This document shows, piece by piece, positions 16,988 to 25,433 of a stretch of 64,000 nt of DNA (its first letter is position 1; each line of letters opens with the position of its first letter). A program made the position numbers and the translations under genes. Origin of the DNA: Streptomyces plumbidurans (GTDB taxonomy: Bacteria > Actinomycetota > Actinomycetes > Streptomycetales > Streptomycetaceae); contig NZ_JAFJSY010000006.1 of the NCBI RefSeq assembly GCF_019857225.1, positions 124,001 to 188,000 of the forward strand, given 5' to 3'. A model generated the notes under the pieces. The model searched no databases, was not told the origin of the DNA, and saw only the letters and a program-made list of their open reading frames with translations.

Positions 16988-18097
16988 TCACTTCCCCACG
17001 GACGCGACACCGCGCAGCAGCGCGTCGTACTTCTTGTCCCAGCTGCCGTCGTCCTTGCTCAGTCCCTTGACGTCGAAGGGCACCAGGGTGATGCCGGTCA
17101 GGCTCTTGTCGCCCGGGACCTTCGTCGACGGGGTCAGGCCGAGTTTGACCAGTTCCTTCTGGCCGTCGGTGAGCAGCCAGTCGTAGAACAGCCAGGCGGC
17201 GGCCGGGTGTTGGGCGTTCTTGATCATGCCGACACCGTTGGGCCGGCCGAAGGCGGGGATGGACGACTTGCCGCTCTTGGGCAGATGGGTCACGGGGGCG
17301 CCCTTCTCGGCGGCGCGGTCCGTGATGTACGTGTAGTTCATCGCCTCCATGGGCGTCTGGCCCGCGGTGAGGAACTGCATCATCGTCGTGTGGCCCTTGG
17401 CCACCTTGGCGTTGGCGGCGATCTGCTTCCACAGCTGGTCGACCTCGGCCTGCGACTTGCCGTGGTCCAGCCAGTACTTGGTGACGTTCTCGAACCAGTC
17501 GCTGTCGCTGACCTCGAGGGTCACCTTGCCCTTGTACTTGGGCAGCGCCAGGTCCTCCCAACTGTGCGGCTCCTGGCCGGGCTTGATCAGGTCGGTGTTC
17601 CAGGCGGGCTGGAAGACGTTGAACCGGCTGGCCGTCCAGTACCTGAACTTGCCCGTCGGCTCGACCTTGCCGAGGGCCGAGCCGTTGAAGGCGGCCAGGA
17701 TCTTGTTGTCGGAGAGGGCGGTCATCTCCAGGAAGTTGGTCTCCACCGCATCGGCGCCGGCCTTGCCGGCCTGGGCCTCCTGCATGGCCCGCTGGAGCAC
17801 GGTCTCGGAGTTGCCGCGGAAGACGTTGACATGGATGCCGTACTTCTTCTCGAAGGCGTCGGCGACCGGAGTCGCGATGTCCGCGGTCATCGACGTGTAC
17901 AGGGAGAGCGTGCTGCCCTCCTTCTTGGCCAGCTCCTTTGCCTTGGCGCGCTGTTGGTCCTTGGGGAGGCCGGCGATCTGCGTGTACACGCCGCTGGCCT
18001 TGGCGTTGGACGCGGTGGTGACGGCACCGCCGCATCCGGTGGTGACGGCCGCGACCAGCAGCACGGCCACGGCGAGGGTGGTGTTACGGGTGCTCAT
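16988..18097 (-). CDS. ABC substrate-binding lipoprotein 1
   Basis: Extracytoplasmic type 2 binding protein of 369 aa, lipid-anchored through a lipobox ending VTTGC (Cys22). The ATG at 18097 follows AGGAGAG. The fold matches iron/polyamine-type receptors, with VFRGNSETVLQRAMQEAQAG near the hinge and FYDWLLTDGQKELVKLGL near the C-terminus. It is clearly paralogous to the receptor encoded 41 bp upstream; both carry NSETVLQRA and end in a YDALLRGV motif. Two receptors for one permease suggests uptake of two related ligands. Confidence 0.9.
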   Translation of the reverse strand: MSTRNTTLAVAVLLVAAVTTGCGGAVTTASNAKASGVYTQIAGLPKDQQRAKAKELAKKEGSTLSLYTSMTADIATPVADAFEKKYGIHVNVFRGNSETVLQRAMQEAQAGKAGADAVETNFLEMTALSDNKILAAFNGSALGKVEPTGKFRYWTASRFNVFQPAWNTDLIKPGQEPHSWEDLALPKYKGKVTLEVSDSDWFENVTKYWLDHGKSQAEVDQLWKQIAANAKVAKGHTTMMQFLTAGQTPMEAMNYTYITDRAAEKGAPVTHLPKSGKSSIPAFGRPNGVGMIKNAQHPAAAWLFYDWLLTDGQKELVKLGLTPSTKVPGDKSLTGITLVPFDVKGLSKDDGSWDKKYDALLRGVASVGK

Positions 18098-18138
18098 GCG
18101 GTGCTCTCCTGGAAGAGATGCGATACGGGGATGTGCGG

Positions 18139-19242
18139 TCAGCCCGCCGCCGGGACGCCGCGCAGCAGCGCGTCGTAGGCGGTGTTCCATTTCTTGGTGT
18201 CGGTCTCGGCTGTCTTCGACAGGCTGTACGTCCTGGTGCCGGGCGGGATCGGGTCCGTGTAGCCGGGCACCGACTTGGCCGCGGGGATGCGCAGCGACTC
18301 GGCGATCACCTTCTGGCCGGGGCCGAGGACCCAGTCGGTCCACAGCAGGGCGGCGGCCGGGTGCCGGGCGCGGGCCATCAGGGCGACGCCGTTGGGGCGC
18401 AGGATCACCGGCGCGACGGCCGGCCGCCAGGCGACGGGCGCGCCCTTCTTCGCGGCCTTGTCGACGGTGTGGCTGTAGACCGAGAGGGCCACCGCGAACT
18501 GCCCGGCGCTGAGCAGTTCGCCCTGCACCGTGTGGCCCTTGACCACCTTCACGTTGGCGGCGATCTTCTTGAACAGGGCGTCCGCCCGGGCGTCGGACAT
18601 CCCCTTCTCCTCGGTCAGATACGTGTGCATGGACGCGTACCAGTCCCAGTCGCCGACCTCGACGGAGAGCTTGCCCTTCCACTTGGGGTCGGCGAAGTCC
18701 GCGAAGTCGGTGGGCTCCTCGCCCTTCTTGACCTTGTCGGTGTTCCAGCCGACGACGAAGGCGTTGAAGCGCTCGGCCGTCCAGCCGCCGAGGTTCTTCG
18801 CGGCGTCCTTCAGGCCCGCCTCGGCGGGTCCCTCGTAGGCGTGCAGCAGATGCTGGGAGTCCAGGGCGCGCAGTTCGAGGTCGTTGGTGTCCATGACGTC
18901 GTTCTGCGGCTTGTTCGCGTCGTTCTCCTGGATCGCCCGCTGCAGCACGGTCTCGGAGTTGGCCCGGAAGGCGTGCACCTTGATGCCCGGGTACGTCTTC
19001 TGGAACGCGTCGACCAGGTCCTGGATGTCGGTGTTGGAGGTGTAGAGGTCGAGCGCGCCGCCCTCGCTCCTGGCGTCGGCGAGCAGCTTGCCGGTGCGCC
19101 TGCTGCCGGTGAGCGACTCGTAGGGGGCGTAGGGGTTCTTCGAGGGAGCGGAACCGGCCGCGCCGGCCGTGGGAGAGGCGCCGCAGCCGGTGAGGAGGAG
19201 ACCCGCGGCCAGCAGACCGGCGGGTAGAGCACCTTGACGCAT
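18139..19242 (-). CDS. ABC substrate-binding lipoprotein 2
   Basis: Binding protein of 367 aa with lipobox LLLTGC (Cys20). The ATG at 19242 is preferred over an in-frame start 51 bases upstream because AAGGAG lies just before it and the signal peptide begins there. It shares NSETVLQRA, an AxxKWKGKL segment and a terminal AYDALLRGV with the next receptor, so the pair arose by duplication. It is the first gene of an eight-gene operon: receptors, permease, ATPase, MFS, bicupin 2 and AAA+ ATPase. A TGGTCTAACCA operator lies about 180 bp upstream. Confidence 0.9.
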   Translation of the reverse strand: MRQGALPAGLLAAGLLLTGCGASPTAGAAGSAPSKNPYAPYESLTGSRRTGKLLADARSEGGALDLYTSNTDIQDLVDAFQKTYPGIKVHAFRANSETVLQRAIQENDANKPQNDVMDTNDLELRALDSQHLLHAYEGPAEAGLKDAAKNLGGWTAERFNAFVVGWNTDKVKKGEEPTDFADFADPKWKGKLSVEVGDWDWYASMHTYLTEEKGMSDARADALFKKIAANVKVVKGHTVQGELLSAGQFAVALSVYSHTVDKAAKKGAPVAWRPAVAPVILRPNGVALMARARHPAAALLWTDWVLGPGQKVIAESLRIPAAKSVPGYTDPIPPGTRTYSLSKTAETDTKKWNTAYDALLRGVPAAG

Positions 19243-19418
19243 CGCACACTCCTTGGACGAGGCGAACGGCTCGTGGTGCGGACGGAAGAGCACAGAGTGT
19301 GGGGGACACGGCCGCGCCGACGGTGGGACGGGGAAGTCGTCGGGCGGCCGGGGAACGCTTTGCGGATCACGTCCGACCGTGTGTCGGGTCCCTGCATAAA
19401 ACAGCAGGAGAGGTCTTA

Positions 19419-19429
19419 TGGTCTAACCA
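19419..19429. promoter_or_regulatory. TGGT-N3-ACCA operator of the transport operon
   Basis: TGGTCTAACCA is a perfect 4-3-4 palindrome in the 277-bp gap upstream of the ABC receptor gene. It is the same motif as at 9628 and 22320. No other open frame of note lies in this gap. Confidence 0.65.
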
Positions 19430-19489
19430 CCGGACCAGAGCTTTGCTCTATTGTTACGAGCCGGAGTCCGGCGGGTTGACAGGGCCGGA

Positions 19490-19515
19490 CCGGGTGCCCC
19501 GGGACAGGCACCCGG
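19490..19515 (-). terminator. Hairpin terminator after EutA-like gene
   Basis: CCGGGTGCC (19490-19498) pairs with GGCACCCGG (19507-19515), four bases beyond the stop codon of the EutA-like gene on the minus strand. Confidence 0.65.
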
Positions 19516-19519
19516 CGGC

Positions 19520-21094
19520 TCAGCGGGGGTCCTGGCCGAAGACGAGCGACTTGATGGTGACCGGGACCGTGCGGGACGGCAGACGCAGCCGTCCGATGTC
19601 GACGTAGTCGAAGTCGCGCAGGCTCAACCCGTCGATGACGAGCACGTCGCCGGTGACGTCCAGCTCCTCGCGCAGCAGCCTGCCCAGCGTCATGGCGACG
19701 TCCCAGTCGAGCACGACGTACAACGGGCGTCCCGCGGCCGTGCGCTCGGCGACGGCGTCCCTGATGCCCCGGGCGAAGGGCAGCAGCCGCTCATGGCTGG
19801 GCGGTCCGCTCCACGACAGCGCGAGGGCGATGTCCGCGCCGGTCTGTGTCACGTCGAGGGCGACCAGATGGCGGCGGATCGCCGCTTCGACCGTGCCGGC
19901 GTCCACCACCTCCCCGAGCTCGTACACGGGCCGCAGGACCTGCAGATTGCGGCGCGGCAGCAGCGTGTCCGGGTCCGAGACGCAGCCCGTGTTCCCGCTG
20001 AGCTGCACGCTGTACTCCGAGGCCCCGAGCGCCGTGGCCCGGATGCACTCGCCCGCGGGCAGCAGGGGATACGGCAGTGCGCCCGAGTCCACGTGCCGGC
20101 GCAGCGCATGGCCGAGACGGCGGCCGAGGTCGCCGAAGTCCGCCTCCTCGCGCCCGTAGACGTACTCCCCGACCCCGCCCGAGAACATCACCCCGTCGAC
20201 CGGACCGAGTTCGGGCAGCGGACCGGTGAGGTAGAGCGCGCGGACCTCCGGGGAGGGCGGGGCGCCGGTGACGGCCTCGACGAGCGCCCGCGCCATCGAC
20301 TCCGCCACCCGCGTCAGCTCTTCGCCGGTGACGGTGTCGCCGGTCTTCCAGATGAGCCCGGCGCGCGCGGCGTGCTCGCTCCCGGCCGGGTCGAGCCGTA
20401 CGATCCGGCCCGTCCCGTCGACCACCTGGAGCCGGCCGCCGACATGGACCGCCGCGGTGGCGACGACCTGTCCGCGGTCGAGGACGGCGAGCTTGGTGGT
20501 CCCGCCGCCGATGTCGACGTTGAGGATGCGCCGCCCGCTCTCGTACGACGCCTTGGCGGCCCCCGAGCCGTAGGCGGCGAGCATCGCCTCCATGTGATGG
20601 CCGGCGCTCGCGTTGACCAGCTCGCCGCCGCGTTCGGCGAGGATCCCCGCGATGGCCTCCGCGTTGCGGCGGCGCAGCGCCTCGCCGGTGAGGATCACCA
20701 CCCCGGTGTCCACGTCGGCCGGTTCGACGGCCGCCTCGCGGTAGGCCGAGTCGATGATCGAGCCGAGCACGGGAGCGTCGATGTACTCGTCGTCGGCGTA
20801 CGGCGTCAGCTCCACCGGCGACCGGTGCAGGGTCTCCCGCCGTACCACCAGGTAACGGCTCGTCAGATCCTCGCTGATGCGCCGCAGATGCAGCCGCGAG
20901 AAGACGACCTGGGTGCCCGAGGAGCCGATGTCCATGCCGACGCTGTGCAGCGTGACGTTGTCCTGCTGCCAGATCGGGTTGTCCTCCAGCGCCCCGTAGC
21001 CCTCGTCGTCGTGCAGATGGTCGTGGTCGGGGAGGTACGCCGAGTGAACCGTGCGCACCCCGTCGTCGTGGTCGTGTCCTTCGGTGTGCGGCAC
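19520..21094 (-). CDS. eutA: EutA-like reactivating factor (actin/Hsp70-fold ATPase)
   Basis: A 524-aa homologue of EutA, the ATPase that reactivates the B12 enzyme ethanolamine ammonia-lyase by removing damaged cofactor. Visible landmarks are the phosphate-1 loop MDIGSSGTQVVFSR (54-67), VVILTGEALRRRNAEA, ASAGHHMEAMLA and the phosphate-2 loop NVDIGGGTTKLAVLD. The N-terminus has an extra His/Asp-rich stretch (HDHDDG, HDHLHDD). The start is GTG after AAGGAG. No EutB/EutC or other B12 mutase is present in the window. The gene follows a bicupin gene by 30 bp, so it may service that enzyme or a distant B12 enzyme (inference). Confidence 0.85.
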   Translation of the reverse strand: MPHTEGHDHDDGVRTVHSAYLPDHDHLHDDEGYGALEDNPIWQQDNVTLHSVGMDIGSSGTQVVFSRLHLRRISEDLTSRYLVVRRETLHRSPVELTPYADDEYIDAPVLGSIIDSAYREAAVEPADVDTGVVILTGEALRRRNAEAIAGILAERGGELVNASAGHHMEAMLAAYGSGAAKASYESGRRILNVDIGGGTTKLAVLDRGQVVATAAVHVGGRLQVVDGTGRIVRLDPAGSEHAARAGLIWKTGDTVTGEELTRVAESMARALVEAVTGAPPSPEVRALYLTGPLPELGPVDGVMFSGGVGEYVYGREEADFGDLGRRLGHALRRHVDSGALPYPLLPAGECIRATALGASEYSVQLSGNTGCVSDPDTLLPRRNLQVLRPVYELGEVVDAGTVEAAIRRHLVALDVTQTGADIALALSWSGPPSHERLLPFARGIRDAVAERTAAGRPLYVVLDWDVAMTLGRLLREELDVTGDVLVIDGLSLRDFDYVDIGRLRLPSRTVPVTIKSLVFGQDPR

Positions 21095-21124
21095 GATCGC
21101 GCTCCTTCATGGACGTCGCTCGGG

Positions 21125-22258
21125 TCAGACGGTGGCGGGCTGCTCCGGCAGCGGCGGGAGCGTGGCCAGCTCCGCCTCGTACACGGCGTCCATCCGCGGC
21201 TCCATGCCGTGCTTGGCGAGCGCCTCGCGGAACGTCTCGCGCACGTACGGCGACTCGTCGGCGTAGTCGATCTGGTCGCCGCCGATGCGCTTGCTGATCC
21301 ATGCCTTGGGCACGCCCTGGGCGTTGCGGACGGAGACCACCTCGTGCTTGAAGGCGAGGTAACGGCTCGGCTCGCTGCCGGTGTTGAAGTGCTGGTGGAA
21401 CCACATGTTGGGCGGCACGATCAGCGCGCCCGGGCCCCACTCGTAACGACGCGGCTCCTCGCCCTCCGGCCACATCAGGCTGTAGCCCTCGCCGGACAGG
21501 ATGATGACGTGGGCGCCCGGGCCGTGCCGGTGTCCCTTCTTGTAAGTGGCCGTCGGGAACTGCGAGATGTGGCTGTTCATCGAGCCCTTGGCCATCGCGA
21601 ACCGGATGTGCCCGCCGCCCGCGCCGCGCTCCTTCGCCTCGACCAGCGGCAGGTTGACCGCGTCGGCCACGAAGTTCGTGTCGAGCAGCAGACCCTTCTG
21701 CTCGCCCTTGGGGGAGAAATAGTCGGGCTCGCCGTCGAAGCGGTCCGGAAAGTCCCGCGGGGTGCCGAAGACGAAGTCGGGATCGCCGTAGAGGTTGATG
21801 ACGGGCGGCATGTTCGTCGAGGAGACGAAGCGGGCGGCCTTGCGCCCTGAGCCGTTGAAGTGCTGGTGGTGGGCGTTGAGGGGGATGGCGAAGATCGATC
21901 CGGTCTGCCATTCGAAGCTGACCTCGGCGCCGGAGTCGTTCCAGACCTTGGTCGAGCCCTGCCCCTCCAGGACGAAAATCATCTCCTCGAACAGCTGCCG
22001 CTGCGGGGCGAGTTTGCCGCCCGCCGGGATCTCGCAGACGTAGCAGTCGTTGGAGGTGCGGGTGGCCTCGTGGTTGATGAACACGCCCCGGCCGCCGCGT
22101 CGTTCCCATGGCTTCAGCTCGACGGTGCGCAGGTCGGGAATGTAGTGCGCGGCGATGATGTCCAGGCCCTCGTCGGCCACCCAGCGCGTGTAGGGGGAGT
22201 CCTTCTCGGTGGCGAACTTCGCCGCCAGGGTGTCGTTGACGATCGCGTCCTTGGCCAT
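21125..22258 (-). CDS. Bicupin protein 3
   Basis: Soluble 377-aa bicupin. Domain 1 shows LFEEMIFVLEGQGST and PLNAHHQHFNGSG; domain 2 shows HRHGPGAHVIILSGEGYSL and MWFHQHFNTGS. It is the first gene of a two-gene unit with the EutA-like reactivase and has a TGGTAGAACCA site 61 bp upstream of its ATG. Like the other two bicupins it is a candidate ring-cleaving or enol-modifying metalloenzyme of unknown substrate. It differs from bicupins 1 and 2 in domain spacing, so the three are not recent duplicates. Confidence 0.82.
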   Translation of the reverse strand: MAKDAIVNDTLAAKFATEKDSPYTRWVADEGLDIIAAHYIPDLRTVELKPWERRGGRGVFINHEATRTSNDCYVCEIPAGGKLAPQRQLFEEMIFVLEGQGSTKVWNDSGAEVSFEWQTGSIFAIPLNAHHQHFNGSGRKAARFVSSTNMPPVINLYGDPDFVFGTPRDFPDRFDGEPDYFSPKGEQKGLLLDTNFVADAVNLPLVEAKERGAGGGHIRFAMAKGSMNSHISQFPTATYKKGHRHGPGAHVIILSGEGYSLMWPEGEEPRRYEWGPGALIVPPNMWFHQHFNTGSEPSRYLAFKHEVVSVRNAQGVPKAWISKRIGGDQIDYADESPYVRETFREALAKHGMEPRMDAVYEAELATLPPLPEQPATV

Positions 22259-22319
22259 GCGGGCCCTTCCCGGTCGGCTCGTTCAGCACGGCATGTGCTG
22301 ACATTCACAGGGGGTGGAT

Positions 22320-22330
22320 TGGTAGAACCA
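22320..22330. promoter_or_regulatory. TGGT-N3-ACCA operator before bicupin 3
   Basis: TGGTAGAACCA, a perfect 4-3-4 palindrome, lies between the bicupin 3 start and the end of the phosphoglycerate mutase gene, in the promoter of the bicupin 3/EutA unit. Confidence 0.65.
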
Positions 22331-22351
22331 TAAGGCCACCCCTGGGAGGCG

Positions 22352-23116
22352 TCAACGAGTCGTACCGAGTCGTCTGCGGCCTTGACCGGCCACCTCGGCC
22401 GCCCTTTCGGCGGCGGCGCGCGGCTCCAGATAGCGTCCGCCGCGCACCAGTGGCACCAGGTCTTCGTCCAGGTCGTAGCGCAGGGGCATGCCCGTCGGGA
22501 TGTTCAGCCCCAGCAGCTCTTCGCGACTCAGCCGGTCGAGATGGGCGACCAGTGCCCGCAGCGAGTTGCTGTGCGCGACGACCAGCACGGTCCGGCCCGC
22601 GCGCAGATCGGGTACGACGGCGTCGTGCCAGTACGGCAGCAGCCGCGCGGTGACGTCCGCGAGCGACTCGGTGCGCGGCAGCAGTTCGCGCGGCAGGTCC
22701 GCGTAGCGCGGATCGTGCACCACGTCCGCGGTGCCGCCCTCCGGCGCAGGCGGCGGCGCCGCGTCGTAGGAACGGCGCCACCGACGGAAGCGCTCCTCGC
22801 CGAACTCCCGCAGGACCTCGCCCTTCTCGCGGCCCTGCAGGGCGCCGTAGTGCCGCTCGTTGAGCCGCCAGTGCCGGGCGACGGGGGCATGGGGGAGGCC
22901 GGCGGCCGTCATCGCCAGGGTGGCGGTGCGCGCCGCGCGGGTCAGCACGGAGGTGTGCACGGACTGCGGCAGCAGGCCCGCCGAGCGCAGCAACGTCCCG
23001 CTGTGGCGGGCCTGTTCCTCGCCCCGTGGGGTCAGGTCCACATCGATCCAGCCGGTGAACAGGTTCTTCGAGTTCCAGGCACTCTCGCCGTGGCGCAGAA
23101 GGATCAGCGTTCGCAT
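22352..23116 (-). CDS. 2,3-bisphosphoglycerate-dependent phosphoglycerate mutase paralogue
   Basis: Histidine-phosphatase superfamily enzyme of 254 aa interconverting 2- and 3-phosphoglycerate. The phosphohistidine motif is [10 protein letters not shown] (His9), followed by [26 protein letters not shown] and the second histidine in [12 protein letters not shown]. All are family hallmarks, so the enzyme looks active. Streptomyces normally have a housekeeping copy elsewhere, and this one, divergent from the ferredoxin gene inside the island, is probably a paralogue. A role in gluconeogenesis from pyruvate and oxaloacetate made by LigK is inferred. The ATG at 23116 has only a weak ribosome site. 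Confidence 0.88.
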   Translation of the reverse strand: MRTLILLRHGESAWNSKNLFTGWIDVDLTPRGEEQARHSGTLLRSAGLLPQSVHTSVLTRAARTATLAMTAAGLPHAPVARHWRLNERHYGALQGREKGEVLREFGEERFRRWRRSYDAAPPPAPEGGTADVVHDPRYADLPRELLPRTESLADVTARLLPYWHDAVVPDLRAGRTVLVVAHSNSLRALVAHLDRLSREELLGLNIPTGMPLRYDLDEDLVPLVRGGRYLEPRAAAERAAEVAGQGRRRLGTTR

Positions 23117-23167
23117 GCCGCCGATTGTGACCCCGCGTCCCGTCTCTTGTTTCCCGTTCTCCGCATC

Positions 23168-23186
23168 TGGTCTAATGGACAGACCA
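23168..23186. promoter_or_regulatory. Composite operator between mutase and ferredoxin genes
   Basis: TGGTCTAATGGACAGACCA is a 6-7-6 inverted repeat. It also contains TGGACAGACCA, a one-mismatch copy of the 11-bp motif, so two overlapping sites may exist. The position allows control of both divergent units. Confidence 0.6.
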
Positions 23187-23260
23187 CCGGACCGGGAATG
23201 TGGCCCTGTCGGCCTGCCCGTCCGCAGTGGAATCCGCCGATCGCGAGAGGAACAGGGACC

Positions 23261-23584
23261 TTGCCCAAGGTGATCTTCGTCGGCAGTGACGGTCCCGAGT
23301 ACACCGTCGATGCGACGGTCGGGGACTCGGTCATGACGGCCGCGGTGAGGAACGGCGTTCCGGGGATCGTCGCCGAATGCGGCGGCAACCAGTCCTGCGC
23401 CACCTGCCATGTCTGGGTGCGCGAGGAGTTCGCGCCACTGGTCGGCCCGCCGGGCGAGATGGAGGACGACCTCCTCGACCTCGCGGTGGCCGAACGGCGC
23501 GACACCAGCCGGCTGTCGTGCCAGATCCGCGTCACCCCACAGCTGGGCGGACTGACCGTGGAGATCCCGCCGGAACAGCCCTGA
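23261..23584 (+). CDS. [2Fe-2S] ferredoxin (putidaredoxin type)
   Basis: Plant/adrenodoxin-type ferredoxin of 107 aa carrying one [2Fe-2S] cluster through Cys40, Cys46, Cys49 and Cys87 ([14 protein letters not shown] and RLSCQIR). The TTG start gives [10 protein letters not shown], the usual beginning of the family; a GTG three codons later is the alternative. It should pass electrons from the reductase at 32877-34145 to the Rieske oxygenase encoded 69 bp downstream. It is the first gene of a five-gene operon. Confidence 0.9.
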   Translation: MPKVIFVGSDGPEYTVDATVGDSVMTAAVRNGVPGIVAECGGNQSCATCHVWVREEFAPLVGPPGEMEDDLLDLAVAERRDTSRLSCQIRVTPQLGGLTVEIPPEQP

Positions 23585-23653
23585 CCGCGGCGCCCCGCCC
23601 GGCACCGATGTCCACGACCCGGCCACGGGTCAGTACCTGAAAGGGAAACGGCT

Positions 23654-24940
23654 GTGCTCAGGAAAGACATCAACGAACTGCTCACCCGGACCGGTCCGGG
23701 AACGCCGATGGGCGAACTGTTCCGCCAGTACTGGATCCCCGCCCTGCTGGCCGAGGAACTCCCCGACAACGACTGCCCGCCCGTACGCGTCAAGCTCCTG
23801 TCGGAGCGCATGGTCGCCTTCCGCGACAGCGAGGGACGCTACGGCCTCGTCGACGAGTTCTGCGCCCACCGCGGCGCCTCCCTCTGGTTCGGCCGCAACG
23901 AGGGCTCGGGCCTGCGCTGCCCGTACCACGGCTGGAAGTACGACGTCACCGGCCAGTGCATCGAGGTGCCCTCCGAGGCCGACAACAGCAGCTTCTGCCA
24001 GAACGTCCAGCTCACCTCCTACCCGTTGGTGCGGATCGGCGACGTGCTGTGGACCTACATGGGCGACCGGGCCACCCAGCCCCCGTTGCCCGAGTTCGAG
24101 TGGGTGCACGTCCCGCCGGAGCAGACCTACACCTCCAAGCGCTGGCAGCAGTGCAACTGGCTGCAGGCCTTCGAGGGCGGCATCGACTCCAGCCATGTCA
24201 CCTTCCTGCACTCCGGCGGCCTGAAGACCGACCCGCTGTTCCGGGGCGCAAAGGGCAACGAGTACAACATGAAGGACACCAAGCCCTTCTTCGAGGTCGC
24301 CGACAGCGAGGGCGGACTCTTCGTCGGCGCCCGGCGCAACGCCGAGGACGGCACGTACTACTGGCGGATCACGCCCTATGTGATGCCGGCGTTCACCATG
24401 GTCCCGCCGCGCGGCGACCACCCCGTGCACGGCCACTTCTGGGTGCCGATCGACGACGAGAACTGCTGGACGTTCTCCTTCGACTACCACCCCGTACGCC
24501 CGCTCACCGACACCGAGCGGCAGGCGATGATCGACGGCCACGGCGTGCACAGCAGGAACATCCCCGGCACCTACCGGCCGATGGCCAACATGGACAACGA
24601 CTATCTGATCGACCGGGAGGCGCAGAAGCGCGGCGAGACCTACTCCGGTGTGGCCGGCATCGCCATGCAGGACGCCTCGCTGCAGGAGAGCATGGGCCCG
24701 ATCGTCGACCGCTCCAAGGAGCGCCTGGTGCCCGCCGACAGCGGGATCATCAAGGCCCGCCAGAAGCTGCGCAAGGCCGCCATCGCCCTGCGCGACGAGG
24801 GCGTGACCCCGCCCGGCGTCAACCCCGAGCACCACAAGGTGCGTTCGGCGGCGGTGGTGCTGCCGCAGGCCGAGTCCTTCCTGGACTCCTGCCGCGACGC
24901 GGTCAAGGTGACGCCCGGCGTCCCGCAGGCCTCGGTGTGA
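23654..24940 (+). CDS. Rieske [2Fe-2S] oxygenase, phthalate 4,5-dioxygenase-like
   Basis: Terminal oxygenase of 428 aa. The Rieske cluster ligands are Cys70-x-His72 (CAHRG) and Cys89-x2-His92 (CPYHGWKY). The mononuclear iron site has Asp178, His181 and His186 in GIDSSHVTFLH. Length and the SSHVTFLH signature place it with phthalate 4,5-dioxygenase and other single-subunit oxygenases acting on aromatic acids, not with alpha/beta-type dioxygenases. Electrons probably come from the adjacent ferredoxin. The GTG start follows GAAAGGGAAACGGCT. The two decarboxylase-like genes nearby fit an aromatic carboxylate substrate. Confidence 0.92.
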   Translation: MLRKDINELLTRTGPGTPMGELFRQYWIPALLAEELPDNDCPPVRVKLLSERMVAFRDSEGRYGLVDEFCAHRGASLWFGRNEGSGLRCPYHGWKYDVTGQCIEVPSEADNSSFCQNVQLTSYPLVRIGDVLWTYMGDRATQPPLPEFEWVHVPPEQTYTSKRWQQCNWLQAFEGGIDSSHVTFLHSGGLKTDPLFRGAKGNEYNMKDTKPFFEVADSEGGLFVGARRNAEDGTYYWRITPYVMPAFTMVPPRGDHPVHGHFWVPIDDENCWTFSFDYHPVRPLTDTERQAMIDGHGVHSRNIPGTYRPMANMDNDYLIDREAQKRGETYSGVAGIAMQDASLQESMGPIVDRSKERLVPADSGIIKARQKLRKAAIALRDEGVTPPGVNPEHHKVRSAAVVLPQAESFLDSCRDAVKVTPGVPQASV

Positions 24941-24941
24941 C

Positions 24942-25421
24942 ATGACGACGCCCACCCTGCAGTTGAGCGAGAGCGCCCGCGCGGCCTCGGCGAGTGAGTC
25001 CCGGTACCGGATCGACGCACCGATCCGGCCCGCCCGCTCCGCACGTGTCGTCGCCCTGGACGAGAAGGCGGCCGCCGTCGCCCGCCGCCTCGCCGCACAC
25101 CCTTGGGCCCACGCCCGCTTCTACACCGGCGACGGCGACGCACGATTGCGAGAACTCGACGGAGCCGCCGCCTTGTTGGACGAGGTGCTCACCGGCACCG
25201 ACGTGGTCGTCGTCCTCGCCACCGAGGACGGCGGCCGTGCGGCCGCGGCCGCCATCGGGCGGATCTGCGGGCGGCGGGGCATCACCACCGCCGGCGTGGT
25301 CCTGGGCGACGGCTTCGAGGCGGACGACGCGGTCGCCGCACTGCGTCCGTACGCCCGGGTCCTGCTGCTGTCCGCCGACGAGGCCGACGCCTTCGAACTG
25401 CTCACCGCACTCAGGGTCTAG
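24942..25421 (+). CDS. Hypothetical protein in Rieske operon
   Basis: A 159-aa protein starting 1 bp after the oxygenase stop, so surely co-translated. The C-terminal two-thirds looks like an alternating beta/alpha Rossmann-like domain (DVVVVLATEDGGRAAAAAIG, GITTAGVVLGDGF, ARVLLLSADEADAFELL), preceded by an Ala/Arg-rich helix. No catalytic motif is recognised. It precedes the PanB-like gene, separated by an AGGAGG ribosome site. It may be an accessory or nucleotide-binding subunit; I do not recognise the family. Confidence 0.75.
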   Translation: MTTPTLQLSESARAASASESRYRIDAPIRPARSARVVALDEKAAAVARRLAAHPWAHARFYTGDGDARLRELDGAAALLDEVLTGTDVVVVLATEDGGRAAAAAIGRICGRRGITTAGVVLGDGFEADDAVAALRPYARVLLLSADEADAFELLTALRV

Positions 25422-25433
25422 GAGGCCCGGCAC

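Noticed and set aside
16988..19309. 773-codon frame joining both ABC receptors
   Set aside because: The second receptor is only in frame by chance; the real gene starts at 18097 with a lipobox and ribosome site.
9684..22258. Assigning the bicupins as gentisate dioxygenases
   Set aside because: Only the fold is supported; no maleylpyruvate isomerase or fumarylpyruvate hydrolase gene is seen, so the substrate is left open.
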